From: Toxonevra muliebris
Lineage: Eukaryota; Arthropoda; Insecta; Diptera; Pallopteridae
Length of the DNA: 64,000 nucleotides
Assembly (NCBI GenBank): GCA_963691655.1
Contig: OY829326.1
Coordinates: forward strand, 56,227,776 to 56,291,775
Direction of reading: 5' to 3'
Every line of letters starts with the position of its first letter. The first letter of the stretch is position 1. The position numbers and the translations under genes are program-made. Positions 11,059-20,739 of the stretch are shown here, one piece after another. Under the pieces are notes generated by a model. It made no database searches and had not been told where the DNA came from. It worked only from the letters and a program-made list of their open reading frames with translations.

Positions 11059-12310
11059 AAGCGCGGTTCACGCAAAATTGGCACGCAGGAAAGTTGCTGT
11101 ATCTTTTTAACCAGAACACTCAGAATAACAAATAATGCATTAAATGATAAGTTTATATTGTGTTTTAATACTATAATATTAAAAGATTTTAATTTCTTTG
11201 TTGTGCAAAAAGTTCCGGGTATTCGTTTTAATGGACCCCATCAACCTCTGGATACTTTTGAGGCTATTTGGTTCCATTTTAGTAACATTGAATTCACATT
11301 TTTGACAATACCTGCATTTTTCTTCAACTTATATTTTGTAATAGCCCAGTAATTTTCAATCGGTCGAAGCTGGGGGCAATTGGGTGGATTCATATATTTG
11401 GGCACTACATCTACTTTATTTGTCTGATACCAATCCATGGTTTTCTTAGAGTAGTGGCAACTGGCTAAATCAGCCCAAAGCTACACTGGCGAATGGTGGT
11501 GACGAACAAATGACAATAGTCGTTTCGAAAGGCACTCTTTGATGTAAATATCAGACGTCATAGAAGAGGATGTCACAAATGCAATGGATTTGAGACCAAA
11601 GCTGCAAATAGCCTGCCACACCATTACTTTCTTTGCAAATTTATCCATTTTTATGTACTTGAATTTTGAGGGTACATTACCCCGATTCGTTGCCATATAA
11701 AATTTTTGACCTGGAAGCTGTTTTAGATCAAATTTTACGTATGATTCGTCATCCACAATAATGCATCCATTGAATTTGGTCAAAACATTATTATAAAGAA
11801 GACGAGCACGTTTTTTGGCCAGCAAATTCTGTTTGTTCTATTTGGATATTTTGCGTGTTCGTCTAGCAGTATTTTTGCTGGTATTGAATTTTTTGGCACG
11901 ATCGCTATCCGATAGTCCGAGATTGCTTTTGATGGACCTCAAGATCCTTGCTTTTAATTTCAGGTAGGTGGTTCGCGTTTTGTTCACAACTTTTTTAGCT
12001 CTTTCAACACTAAGAGTTCCTTTATATCGTATTATAACTCTACATACCATTCTTTTCGAGATATTTAACACTTTCGCAATCTTTGAACCAGACCACGACG
12101 GATTTTCAATAAATTTGTTCACAATCAATTTTCTATTTGCAGCTTCCATTGTGCACACAATCACCAACTTGCGATCAATTAATATGAAAAATTTATCAAC
12201 TAACGGTAACGGTATTGTAAACAAGTCCCTGTAAAAAATTTGTTGTTCTTATGACTAGGGGCGACGTGGTGACCACAACGAAGCGTGCCAATTTGGCGTG
12301 AACCGCGCTT
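11059..12310 (-). mobile_element. Tc1/mariner element of DD37E type, complete ends
   Basis: Inverted terminal repeats of 28 bp with one mismatch (11059-11086, 12283-12310; start AAGCGCGGTTCACGC) are bordered by TA on both sides (11057-11058, 12311-12312), the mariner target duplication. The 1252-bp length is usual for the superfamily. It contains a single transposase pseudogene on the minus strand. It sits between DUF1091 genes C and D. Confidence 0.95.
11179..12149 (-). pseudogene. DD37E-type mariner transposase with two stops and a frameshift
   Basis: One frame runs from ATG at 12149 with stops at 11838-11840 (after RKISK) and 11481-11483 (after HHHSPV). A 1-base loss near SKVSRG then shifts the last ~24 codons to end at 11179. 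The N-terminal helix-turn-helix is visible (SGSKIAKVLNISKRMVCRVI). Catalytic motifs are IIVDDESYVKF (first D), ADLASCHYSK (second D) and NPPNCPQLRPIENYW (final E). I count 37 residues between the second D and E, the spacing of the DD37E group described in mosquitoes. It cannot encode a full enzyme as it stands. Confidence 0.9.
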
Positions 12311-12612
12311 TAGAAAAAACTAAAATGAGTCCCTTCTGCACTCGTCACCTGATGTGATAATAAACTTTACGCACATTGTTGTTTACTTCATTACTACATT
12401 TCGTTTTTATGGTTCAAAAAGTACAACCATCGGTTTTTTAAATTTTACAATTTCTCTTATGTAACCTGCGACAAGGAATTATGGTCAAAATTGACCCTAG
12501 GAAGGTAAATCTCTTATAATTCTGATAAATTGTAAAGAAACCATATAATATTTGTTGAAAATAATTGTTTTCTTTAATATCATTTGTTTATTTGAGCATT
12601 TAAAGAAATAAT

Positions 12613-13359
12613 TTAGTTCCAGTTGTTTTTTTTTTTTGGCAAACGTTTTGCTTTGCTATTTTGTTTGTTAATTATATCGAACCAAATTTTTTTCTCCAAT
12701 ATTTTCTTACCATTTTCATGAAAATTCATTTCTGCTCTAAATGAACTCCCCGGTATATATGAGGGAAAATCATCAGGGTTAAAATAAAAGTTTCGATAGA
12801 TGAAAGTGAAATTCTAAAAAAAAAAAAAAGTAAAAGCAAATCCATTATTATTCAATGTTGGAATCATTCCAGCTCACTTTTTTAAACGGACACTTGGGCA
12901 TTTCGTTGGCAAATTTTTCCAAAGATTTTTGAAAAATGTTATAGATTTTTATCATTCCATAGCCACCGTCAAAGAACTCACAAATATTTAGATCGGCATC
13001 AATAAATTTAAATGGCTGCTGTGGTGGAGGCCGTAAAATTAGTACTAAAACTCTTGCACGTAAATTAGGGGCGTGACGCAAAAAAGCATATTGCAGACTA
13101 ATAGTACTAGTTTTATTTGTGTCGCTTAAGTTTTCAATACTGCATTTAAAATTATTCACCAGTGTTTGATCGTAGGTCTTGCAATCGGCTCTTGTAAATT
13201 GGAATATAAAATTGCGCTGCAAGTATTTGAGTTTTTAATAAATTTTACTATAAAAGTTATTGACTATGTATTAATTTTTCTACTTACAGCAGACATTACA
13301 TTAGTAGTAAAGCTGAGTACAGAAATTATTATCAACAAAATATGAAATTTATAATTCAT
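12613..13359 (-). CDS. DUF1091-family secreted protein (gene D), 203 aa, three exons
   Basis: Exons are 13288-13359, 12878-13216 and 12613-12813; introns of 71 and 64 bp, GT-AG, phase 0. Exon 1 (24 codons) is a signal peptide starting MNYKFHILLIIISVLS. An in-frame ATG eight codons upstream is possible but gives a poorer signal. Exon 2 (113 codons) has the cysteines of ADCKT, FKCSI, NICEF and PKCPF and the block LRHAPNLRARVLVLILRPP shared with C and E. Exon 3 (66 codons) has NPDDFPSYIP and ends in a lysine/asparagine tail encoded by a 12-A run, a likely length-variable site. It is closest to E. An AATAAA-like signal lies shortly past the stop. Confidence 0.9.
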
Positions 13360-13753
13360 ATTTGAGGTTTTTACATCAAACATAGTTCTGTTTTTCTGCC
13401 ACTAACTTTTTCGAAATAAAACAATATTTTTAAATAATTTCTAACTAACAGGCATAATATTTTCATAATACTAATGAGTTTTGTTAATATATGAAGTTAG
13501 TTATTAAAATCAAATCAATATAATTGATTTTCTTATCAATGCAATGTAATAATAATTTATTTGATTGTTTTCAAATTCACTAAAAGATAGAAAAAATGAT
13601 AATATAATAATAATAATATAATATTTCAGCGTTATAATTGTTGTCATTAAATTTCTATTAGAAGAACTCCCAAAATATGCAGAAGAACGAATGCAATGAA
13701 CGACAACAAACGACAAGAGTAATGAGAGAATCAGAAAACAGTTCTCTTTTAAT

Positions 13754-13787
13754 GCTCTTTCAAGTAAATCAGCTAATTGCTGAGAGC
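13754..13787. other. Conserved 34-bp block in the 5' flank of gene D
   Basis: GCTCTTTCAAGTAAATCA and the following TTGCTGAGAGC match 31 of 34 positions with 17159-17192 upstream of gene E, at nearly the same distance from the start codon (about 395 and 389 bp). Either duplicated flank or a shared control element; sequence alone does not decide. Confidence 0.6.
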
Positions 13788-14085
13788 CAGCGTAGCCAAC
13801 TCAGCGCTTTTCCCGCTAAATTTAGTGCTTTTTGAATATTAAAACGCGGAAAAAAAGTTATTTAGCGCTAAGCTCAGAATACGCTGTAAGTTCAGAATAC
13901 GTATTATTTTCGAAAAATCGAAGAAATTTTCATTGGCTAGAAGTAGCAAATGTGTGCGTGTATTAGTGTAAAAGTTTAAATGTATTGAGTTTTCTCGCAC
14001 TTTTATAAGAAAAAAAATTTAGCGCGTTTTTAAAGAAAATACGCGGATTTTAGCGGATTTTGAAAAACAAAAGTTGGTCTCACTG
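13788..14085. mobile_element. hAT-like MITE, 298 bp (family of the 29953 element)
   Basis: The ends are CAGCGTAGCCAACT and, inverted, CAGTGAGACCAACT. Flanks CTGAGAGC (13780-13787) and CTGAGACA (14086-14093) are a decayed 8-bp duplication. The subterminal segments (CGCTTTTCCCGCTAAATTTAG and, at the far end, GATTTTAGCGGATTTTGAAA) match those of 29953-31208. No coding capacity. Confidence 0.8.
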
Positions 14086-14218
14086 CTGAGACAAGTATGC
14101 GAGAAAGTAAAATAACCAATCAAATGCAATGCTAATGAAAGTGAGAACATGTTTGCTGTTAAAAACCAATAACATTTAGGGGTGTTCACAGTTCATGGTA
14201 CATTTGTAGTATCTGAAG

Positions 14219-14861
14219 CAGCGTGGCCGTTGATAAATTTCAAAAAGTTGCAAAAAAAAGTGTCACTGAGAGTAGAAAAGTCTCATCCAATTTTTTTTTT
14301 AATAAAAGGAACATTTATTTTATTTCGCAGCATATGTATTGATGTTTTGAAAAAAAAAAAAAAAATTCAATTATTCCAAGTAATTAATACATTAAGGTGC
14401 TTCACGAAAAAAAAGTTGTTCTACACCTCCAAATATTAACCTCGGTTTATTTTATGATGATTCCTAAAATATATCAGCTCTAGTGATTACCGTTCCATTT
14501 TGAAAAGAAATCTCTATTTCAGTATCTATCGTTTGTGAACTTTTAATTGGCCAAACAATTTTCCTTAAGTCAGTGTGGCAAAATTTGAAAATAGCAATAA
14601 GTTTGTAAAAAATCTTATAAAACTACAGTGTTGCAACTAAAAAGTATATATGTAATTAGTGTTGCGAACTTTCAGGTTAAACGCAATGGATTTTTCGTAT
14701 AATTTCATGTGAATATCACACTTTTCGCAAAAAAGTGTCAAAAGTTGCAAGGATTTTAAAAAAAGTCTCAATTTCTGGGTATTTTCGAAAAGTCGTGTCA
14801 AAGTCTCCAAGCAGTCAAAAAAGTTGCAAATTGCAACTTTAGTCTCATAACGGCCACGCTG
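14219..14861. mobile_element. hAT-like nonautonomous element, 643 bp
   Basis: The ends CAGCGTGGCCGTT are identical and inverted (14219-14231, 14849-14861). A perfect 8-bp duplication ATCTGAAG flanks it (14211-14218, 14862-14869). These are hAT marks. The interior is AT-rich with no transposase; the reading frame at 14637 is spurious. Confidence 0.9.
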
Positions 14862-14877
14862 ATCTGAAGTAACACTA

Positions 14878-15814
14878 CACCCAGAAAAATATCCATCTCT
14901 AAAACAAAGAAAAAGTTTCCCCAATTTGAATCCACGAAAATTTCTCTCGTTTAAGTAAATTTTCCTCAAAATTAAGAAAAATGTGCTCCTTTAATGCAAC
15001 CGTGGTGTTCAATTTGAAGTAAGTTATGTCTTCATTTTTACAAATTTAGTTGTATAGAAAATGTAAGAAAGAGACGAATATACCAAAAATGTTCTCCATA
15101 CAAAATTTTAGTATACACAAAAACTAGCTTTACTCTTTTGGCCTTAGCAGACAATCGCGTACTCTTTGTTTTTCTTTTGAATTTTTTAGTTGGCGTTTCT
15201 ATTTCAAGCGAAGCGGTTGTGTTTGTGGCTGTTGATATATTTTGTGAAAAATAAATAAAATATATTGAAAAGATATAAATTTCAATAAACTTCAATTTAT
15301 AATTTTTTGATGGCCATAAGGATCTTTTGATCATTTCAAGGCGACGAACCCTGTAGTGTATGTAAAAATACGTATGAATGTAAACCTTAATACTTATTAA
15401 AAATAAAATAATAAATGAATACAAGTAAAAAAACATGATTATAATTAAAACAACATTGTAGAAAATATTCCATAAATTGGGGATTTTTTTTCTAAAAAGG
15501 TAGTAAATTTACTTCAATTTATGGAAAATTATTCCTCAAACTGAGGAAAATTTTACCTAAATTATATACAATTTCTCATATTGAAATAAAATATTATTCA
15601 TTTGAAAAATACAATTTCTACAAATAAGAAGATTATGGAAAACTTCCTTCTTTCAAAGAAATTTTTCTCTAAAATGAAGAAAAAATATTTCGTCAATTCA
15701 AAGGAATTTTGTATGTCTAAATGAGGAAACCGTTTCAATGGCGCCAAATCATTCCCATTTTTCCTCAATTTGATAGCCGTTTTTCTTCAAACGAGGTAAG
15801 TATTTCTCTGGGTG
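14878..15814. mobile_element. TA-flanked MITE-like element, 937 bp
   Basis: The ends CACCCAGAAAAATA (14878) and, inverted, CACCCAGAGAAATA (ending 15814) lie between TA dinucleotides (14876-14877, 15815-15816). The interior is foldback-like with repeated TTTTCCTCAA and its inverse. A 132-codon minus-strand frame at 15038-15436 has a basic stretch (KKFKRKTKS) but no recognisable domain; I do not call it a gene. Probably a Tc1/mariner-type MITE. It starts 8 bp after the preceding hAT-like element's duplication. Confidence 0.65.
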
Positions 15815-16019
15815 TAGTAATGTGATAAGATTCTTTATGAAAATTCAGAGAATTTGAGTACTTACAACAAATGAGAGTTACCACACCAGATAATACGAAA
15901 CCGTGAATACCTCAAATAATATAATTTATTTTCTTTCGATCATCAATTATAAGGCTAGTTAAATAAGTAAATAATTAATTTTCAATTACTAATAAATAAG
16001 AACTTTTTTTAACAAAATT

Positions 16020-16770
16020 TTATCCATTAGTTTTCCCACTTATACGCTTTAAAATATTTGGTTTCTTAATCACATCAATCCACGAATTAGTCTGAAATGA
16101 TTTCTTACCATTTTCGTAAAAAACTAAATTGATATTGAATGAATTCTGCGGTATATATACAGGAAAATCATCCACATTAAAATGAAAGTTTTTAAAGATG
16201 ACAGTAAAATTCTATGAAAAAAAAAAAACAAATAAATAATATCATTTTTGTTCAACGTAAGCACAATTATTTATCTGAGAATGAATGCAACACTCACTAT
16301 CTTAAATGGGCATTTGGGCATTTCGTTGGCAAATTTCTTTAATGAATCGTAAAAAATTTTATAAATTTTTATCATTCCATAGCCACCGTCAAGGAATTCA
16401 CAAGTAACTACTTCGGCATCGAGAAATTTGAATGGTTGTTGTGGTGGTGGACGTAAAATTAGTACTAAAACCCTTGTACGTAAATTGGGGGCGTGACGCA
16501 AAAAAGAATATTTTACAGTTAATGTACTGATTTGAGTTGTATCGTTTAAATTTTCAATACTACAGTGTATAAAATTCATCAGGGATGGATCGAAGATTCT
16601 GCAATCGGCTTTTGTATAGTTGGCAATGAAATTACGCTGTAAGTTTTTAGAAATTTTAATAAATGTTACTAGTACCTATTATATATATCTCAACTTACCG
16701 CAGCCATTACATAAGTATTAATGCTAACTATACAGAATGTTAGGAAAAATATATCAAATTTTTGATTCAT
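16020..16770 (-). CDS. DUF1091-family secreted protein (gene E), 200 aa, three exons
   Basis: Exons are 16699-16770, 16298-16636 and 16020-16211; introns of 62 and 86 bp, GT-AG, phase 0. Exon 1 (24 codons) is a signal peptide starting MNQKFDIFFLTFCIVS. Exon 2 (113 codons, the same length as in D) has ADCRI, HCSI, TCEF and PKCPF cysteines and the block LRHAPNLRTRVLVLILRPP. The GGYGMIKIYKIF segment shows the tyrosine lost in C. Exon 3 (63 codons) has NVDDFPVYIP. The gene and its flank are the closest relative of D, consistent with tandem duplication. Function is unknown beyond family membership. Confidence 0.9.
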
Positions 16771-17158
16771 ATTACAAATTTTTTGCTTACACGTAGATTT
16801 TTTAATTCGGAATATCTTTCATTCCTTAGTTTCAGCGTTTTAGTATTTGCAAAGACCTTTGCCAAATAAAGCATTATTAGGTACTATTTTTAAATAATTT
16901 TTAACTGACATCCATTGTTAGGTCATTATTATGACATTAATGAGATTTTTTTAGTATAGTTCGCTATTAAAAATATATAAATATTAATCGCTTTGTAGTT
17001 GATTTATTTGTTTTAATAAAAGATTTGTTATTATAATAATTTTATAATATTCCACAGTTTACTATCAGTTTTATCCTAATTATTGTTCAATTTCTGTCAT
17101 ACAATGTAAAGAGTAAAATAATCTCATAATTTACAGAAAAGTGAGAGAAATTGTGGTT

Positions 17159-17192
17159 GCTCTTTCAAGTAAATCAACTCTTTGCTGAGAGC
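17159..17192. other. Conserved 34-bp block in the 5' flank of gene E
   Basis: Counterpart of 13754-13787 (31 of 34 identical). Nearer the gene, at about 16885-16975, further stretches such as TATTTTTAAATAATTT and TTAATGAG also match the D flank (about 13422-13500), so the duplication covered several hundred bases upstream. Confidence 0.6.
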
Positions 17193-17444
17193 AATGATTA
17201 TAACAAACGACAAGAGATAAAGAGAGAATAAGATATTGAGAGCAGCTTTTATTGATCAATTCAAGTAAATCAGAATGGTCTTCATAACTAAAAGAAAGAT
17301 TGCTTCTCGCAACAAACTAAATGATTTTCTATCGATTAGTTTACTTTAATATTTTCCAAAATCTCTTGAGCGTCTGTTAAATTCATTAATAAGGAACATT
17401 TTCAACATAATGACGATATTTAATTAAGTCTTAAATATTTGAGA

Positions 17445-17720
17445 GGCTGATGGGAAAAGTGGTATAACTTCTACTTTCAGAAAAAAGTGAAATAATTTTA
17501 CTCAAGGGCAAAAGCGAAACGAAATAAGTTCGGAGCAAAAACTGAATAAATCACTATGCTGTTTTTGCTCTGAAAGAGTAGTTATAGCATTTTTGCTTTT
17601 ACTTTTTAAGCCGCTTTATTTTCACTTTGAACCGTATAGCTTGTACTGTTCTTGCACTGAGATACTAAATTATTTCACTTTTGCTCTTCCATAAATTTTA
17701 GCCCGCTTTTCCTCTCAGCC
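17445..17720. mobile_element. Possible MITE, 276 bp, GGCTGA ends
   Basis: GGCTGATGGGAAAAGTGG (17445) and, inverted, GGCTGAGAGGAAAAGCGGGC (ending 17720) form imperfect terminal repeats. The interior has repeated CTTTTGCT/AGCAAAA words. The flanks give no clear duplication, so the family is open. Confidence 0.5.
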
Positions 17721-18970
17721 CGTCATTTATACCAAAGACAAGTTAGTAGAAATTGTTCTTCATTTTTTAGTTTATATCAGTTTGAATCAGAAGGAACTGT
17801 TATGCAGACTAGCTACAATGGGGAAAAAACAACAACATAAGTGTATAGAACGGTAGTGGTAGTTTCTTTCAATATCTCTATTCAGTGAAGATATTTGGAA
17901 TCAAATCTGTAATTCTGGGTTATGATTTCAAATATTAGTAGCTTATATAGGATACTGAAAGATTAAGAACTATCACTAAGATCACTGATGAGGAATTGTG
18001 GCGGATTCCGAAACGGCCGTCTGATTTGCCCGTCTCTATATACATTGTTGTTGTGATGACTACATTTGTTCATTAACCTGTTTATATATAACTTCAAATA
18101 ACGAAATTGACATGAACTTAAGTCATGACTTTGAAAATTAACCTCTAGATTTAATTTTCATAGTCTCCTAAAAAACTATCAGGAATTAATATTATTTGAA
18201 TAATATATTTGGGCAATTCTCAAGGTGTCTTATTTGGTGTCATACTTGTACTTTCATTTGTCGTAAATTCTTTAATTTTGCATACAAAATTATACGACCT
18301 TACAACTATATAAAAGTATACGATAGCCTGTGAACATCTTAATTGTCCAACACTATTGCTGCACCCTTCTCTCTCTCTTCTCTCACTTAGCTCCTGAGGA
18401 GCCCTGGCAATACTTCTACTATCTTGGTTGGATGTAGAGCGATAAAGAAAGGAGAGTGCGGCATTCGGTCGGTGAGAAACTTTTTTGAGATGAACGATAA
18501 CAAAAAAAGAGAGTAAGGAGAAAACAAAGAGCAGTGAGAGTAACTTAAATTGTATGATGTGAAAACAATCAATTGTAATAATTTTCAAAATGAGAGGCTT
18601 TTGAATAAAAATTTTTAGCTCAGAGAGAAATTTCTAGCCATACCTAAATCGGAGAATCAATTTCGCTTATCTGTAAAAATTTCAACACATTAACAGCGCT
18701 GCCGCTCTAATTTTGATAATGACTGAATATAGATTTGTGATTTAACGATTTTCTATGGATATTATGAATTTTGAGATTGTGATCTCATCATAGAATTTAA
18801 ATTTGAAATAAATTTATATGAGTAATTTAATATTTCAGCGATGCATTAAATTATATTTGTATTTATATACCCATATTATTAAGTATGATTACAATTTAAA
18901 CGAAAAAAAAAATTTAGTTAAATCTTTCACAGTCAGTAGTAAAGTTCATATAAGAAAAAAAGGTGAAACC
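17721..18970. other. Intergenic 5' flank of gene F, no gene seen
   Basis: AT-rich. Overlapping minus-strand reading frames at 18220-18588 have signal-like leucine-rich stretches but no family match, no splice support and biased composition; they are not called. Confidence 0.5.
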
Positions 18971-19699
18971 ATGAAGTTTTTAGGAATTTTATTTTTTTTC
19001 GTTTTTATAACTTTACTCTATGCTAAGGTAATATTGATTAATAAATTAAAGTTATTTCTAAAAATATAAGAAATAAATGTCTCCATTTTTATTTTAGCGT
19101 CAATATCACTCGCTCATCATTCATCAAATAAATTGTACAATAAATTCGCAATATGTTTCGCATATCGAGTGTGGTCTTAGTGAGAAAAAATCTGTAAATC
19201 TGGATATTACTTATGTAGAGGATATTAAAAATTATTTTGTTAATTTCAATTTGAGTTTAATACGTTCACCGAAAGGTGAAATACTGCAAACTTTTGACAT
19301 TGATGTTGATGCGTGTCAATTTTTGGCTGGTAGCACTACTGGAAATTTAATGAGTGTTATGCATGAAGCATTTGCCACTTATGGTAATTATCCAAACAGA
19401 TGGCCAATTAAAAAAGTAAGTTTCGTATGAAGAAACAATGAATATTATAAAAACTAATAATTTCAATTTCAATTTTTCAACAGAATTATTCCTATTATCT
19501 ACATAATTTCACTTTAAATATGGAGCATGTACCAAAAATTATACCTGAATTTAATTTTCTTGTTATTATTTCTTTTCGATTGCCCCTAAAATTAGAAATT
19601 TTGAGGATAACTGCACGAGGAAGCTTGATTGAAAATGCCGGAAATCGTTTTAAAAATGTTACACTAAAAAAAGAACTAAAAAGACAAAAATTGGAATAA
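18971..19699 (+). CDS. DUF1091-family secreted protein (gene F), 196 aa, lacks the fourth cysteine
   Basis: Exons are 18971-19027, 19098-19415 and 19484-19699; introns of 70 and 68 bp, GT-AG, phase 0. Exon 1 (19 codons) is a short signal peptide, MKFLGILFFFVFITLLYAK. Exon 2 (106 codons) has three family cysteines (INCTI, IECGL, DACQF), but where the five paralogues read CP (PKCPF or DCPL) it reads NRWPIKK: codon TGG, one base from TGT/TGC. Exon 3 (71 codons) is diverged, with HVPKIIPE in place of DFPxYxP, and has a basic C-terminus. A polyadenylation-like AATAAA lies at 19737-19742. It is the most diverged member; frame and splice sites are intact, so it is probably active. Confidence 0.87.
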
Positions 19700-19742
19700 A
19701 ATTTATTCAATTGTGGAAATATAATTGTAATATTACAATAAA

Positions 19743-20730
19743 TTTACTAAGTATACTTGTTGTTGTTTTGCTTTAGAAACAATACGGAAATAAAACATTT
19801 TGTCTTAAATATTGAGAGGATTTGGCTCTCCCTCATTGCAGTTGTAAGTAAGCAACAAAGATTGAACAAGTGAGAGCATACCATGGGAGAGGCAAATTCT
19901 GCTACAAATTTCACCTAAAATGAAAACTACTTTATGAATTTTCAATACTGTACGTGATTCAAATGAATCATTCGAAATATCTCAATGACTCAATTAGCAA
20001 CAATTTAGAAAGCATTTAGAAAGTACAAGAAAAAGAAAAGAGTAAAAAAAAATGTCAACCATAGTAACAATAAGAACCACAACAGCAAGTGCCATTTTTG
20101 ACAAATATAATATCGAGTATTTAGCTTTACAAAATATTTGACATAAGCCTGAAGAGAATTTCTTTTTTAATATTTATTTTTCCCCCTTCCCAATTGCTGC
20201 AAAGAGAAGAAAACGGCAACAAAAAAGTTGTCAAATCATTTAGCCAAAAGCAATAATAATCTGCAGCCTACACAACATTATTATTAAATTTAGCTTGACA
20301 AAACTTAATTTGTCAAAAAAAAAAAATGTGTTTTTTTTTTTCTTTAAGAATAATTGAAAAAATAATTTTTTGACAGCTCAATTTGAAAACAAAATAATGG
20401 ATATGCAAAAACAAATAAGAAAAAAATCACTAAAAACAATTGTGAATATTGAAACAATAGTTATAAATACGAAAATAACTGAAAAGTAAATGAAATGCAT
20501 GAAAGTTTTACAAAAGAAACGAATTTTTGGCACAATAAATATAAGATTTGTTTAACAATAAAAATAGTTTACGAGATCATAATTTGTTTAAAAATTTTTA
20601 ATTATATTTTTTTTACTATGAAGAATCAATGTTAATGACCTGTGCCAATTTTATTTGTTATGGCCAACAGAGGGGTGGTGGAGGAGGATTGGTTACTTTA
20701 GCATTGTTAAATGAGCTCGACATACAAAAA
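19743..20730. other. Intergenic, no gene seen
   Basis: AT-rich with homopolymer runs (A/T run near 20320-20345). Nothing identifiable. Confidence 0.6.
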
Positions 20731-20739
20731 TGTTTAAAG

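Noticed and set aside
11158..12234. Plus-strand frames over the 11-12 kb mariner
   Set aside because: Antisense shadows of the transposase pseudogene.
15038..15436. 132-codon minus-strand frame with a lysine-rich patch
   Set aside because: It lies inside a MITE-like element, is AT-driven, and has no recognised domain.
18220..18588. Overlapping minus-strand frames that look like a secreted arginine-rich protein
   Set aside because: No start context, splice or family evidence; two overlapping frames in one place are better explained by chance.
18690..18760. CAGCGCTGCCGCTC as another hAT terminus
   Set aside because: No inverted partner or 8-bp duplication was found nearby.
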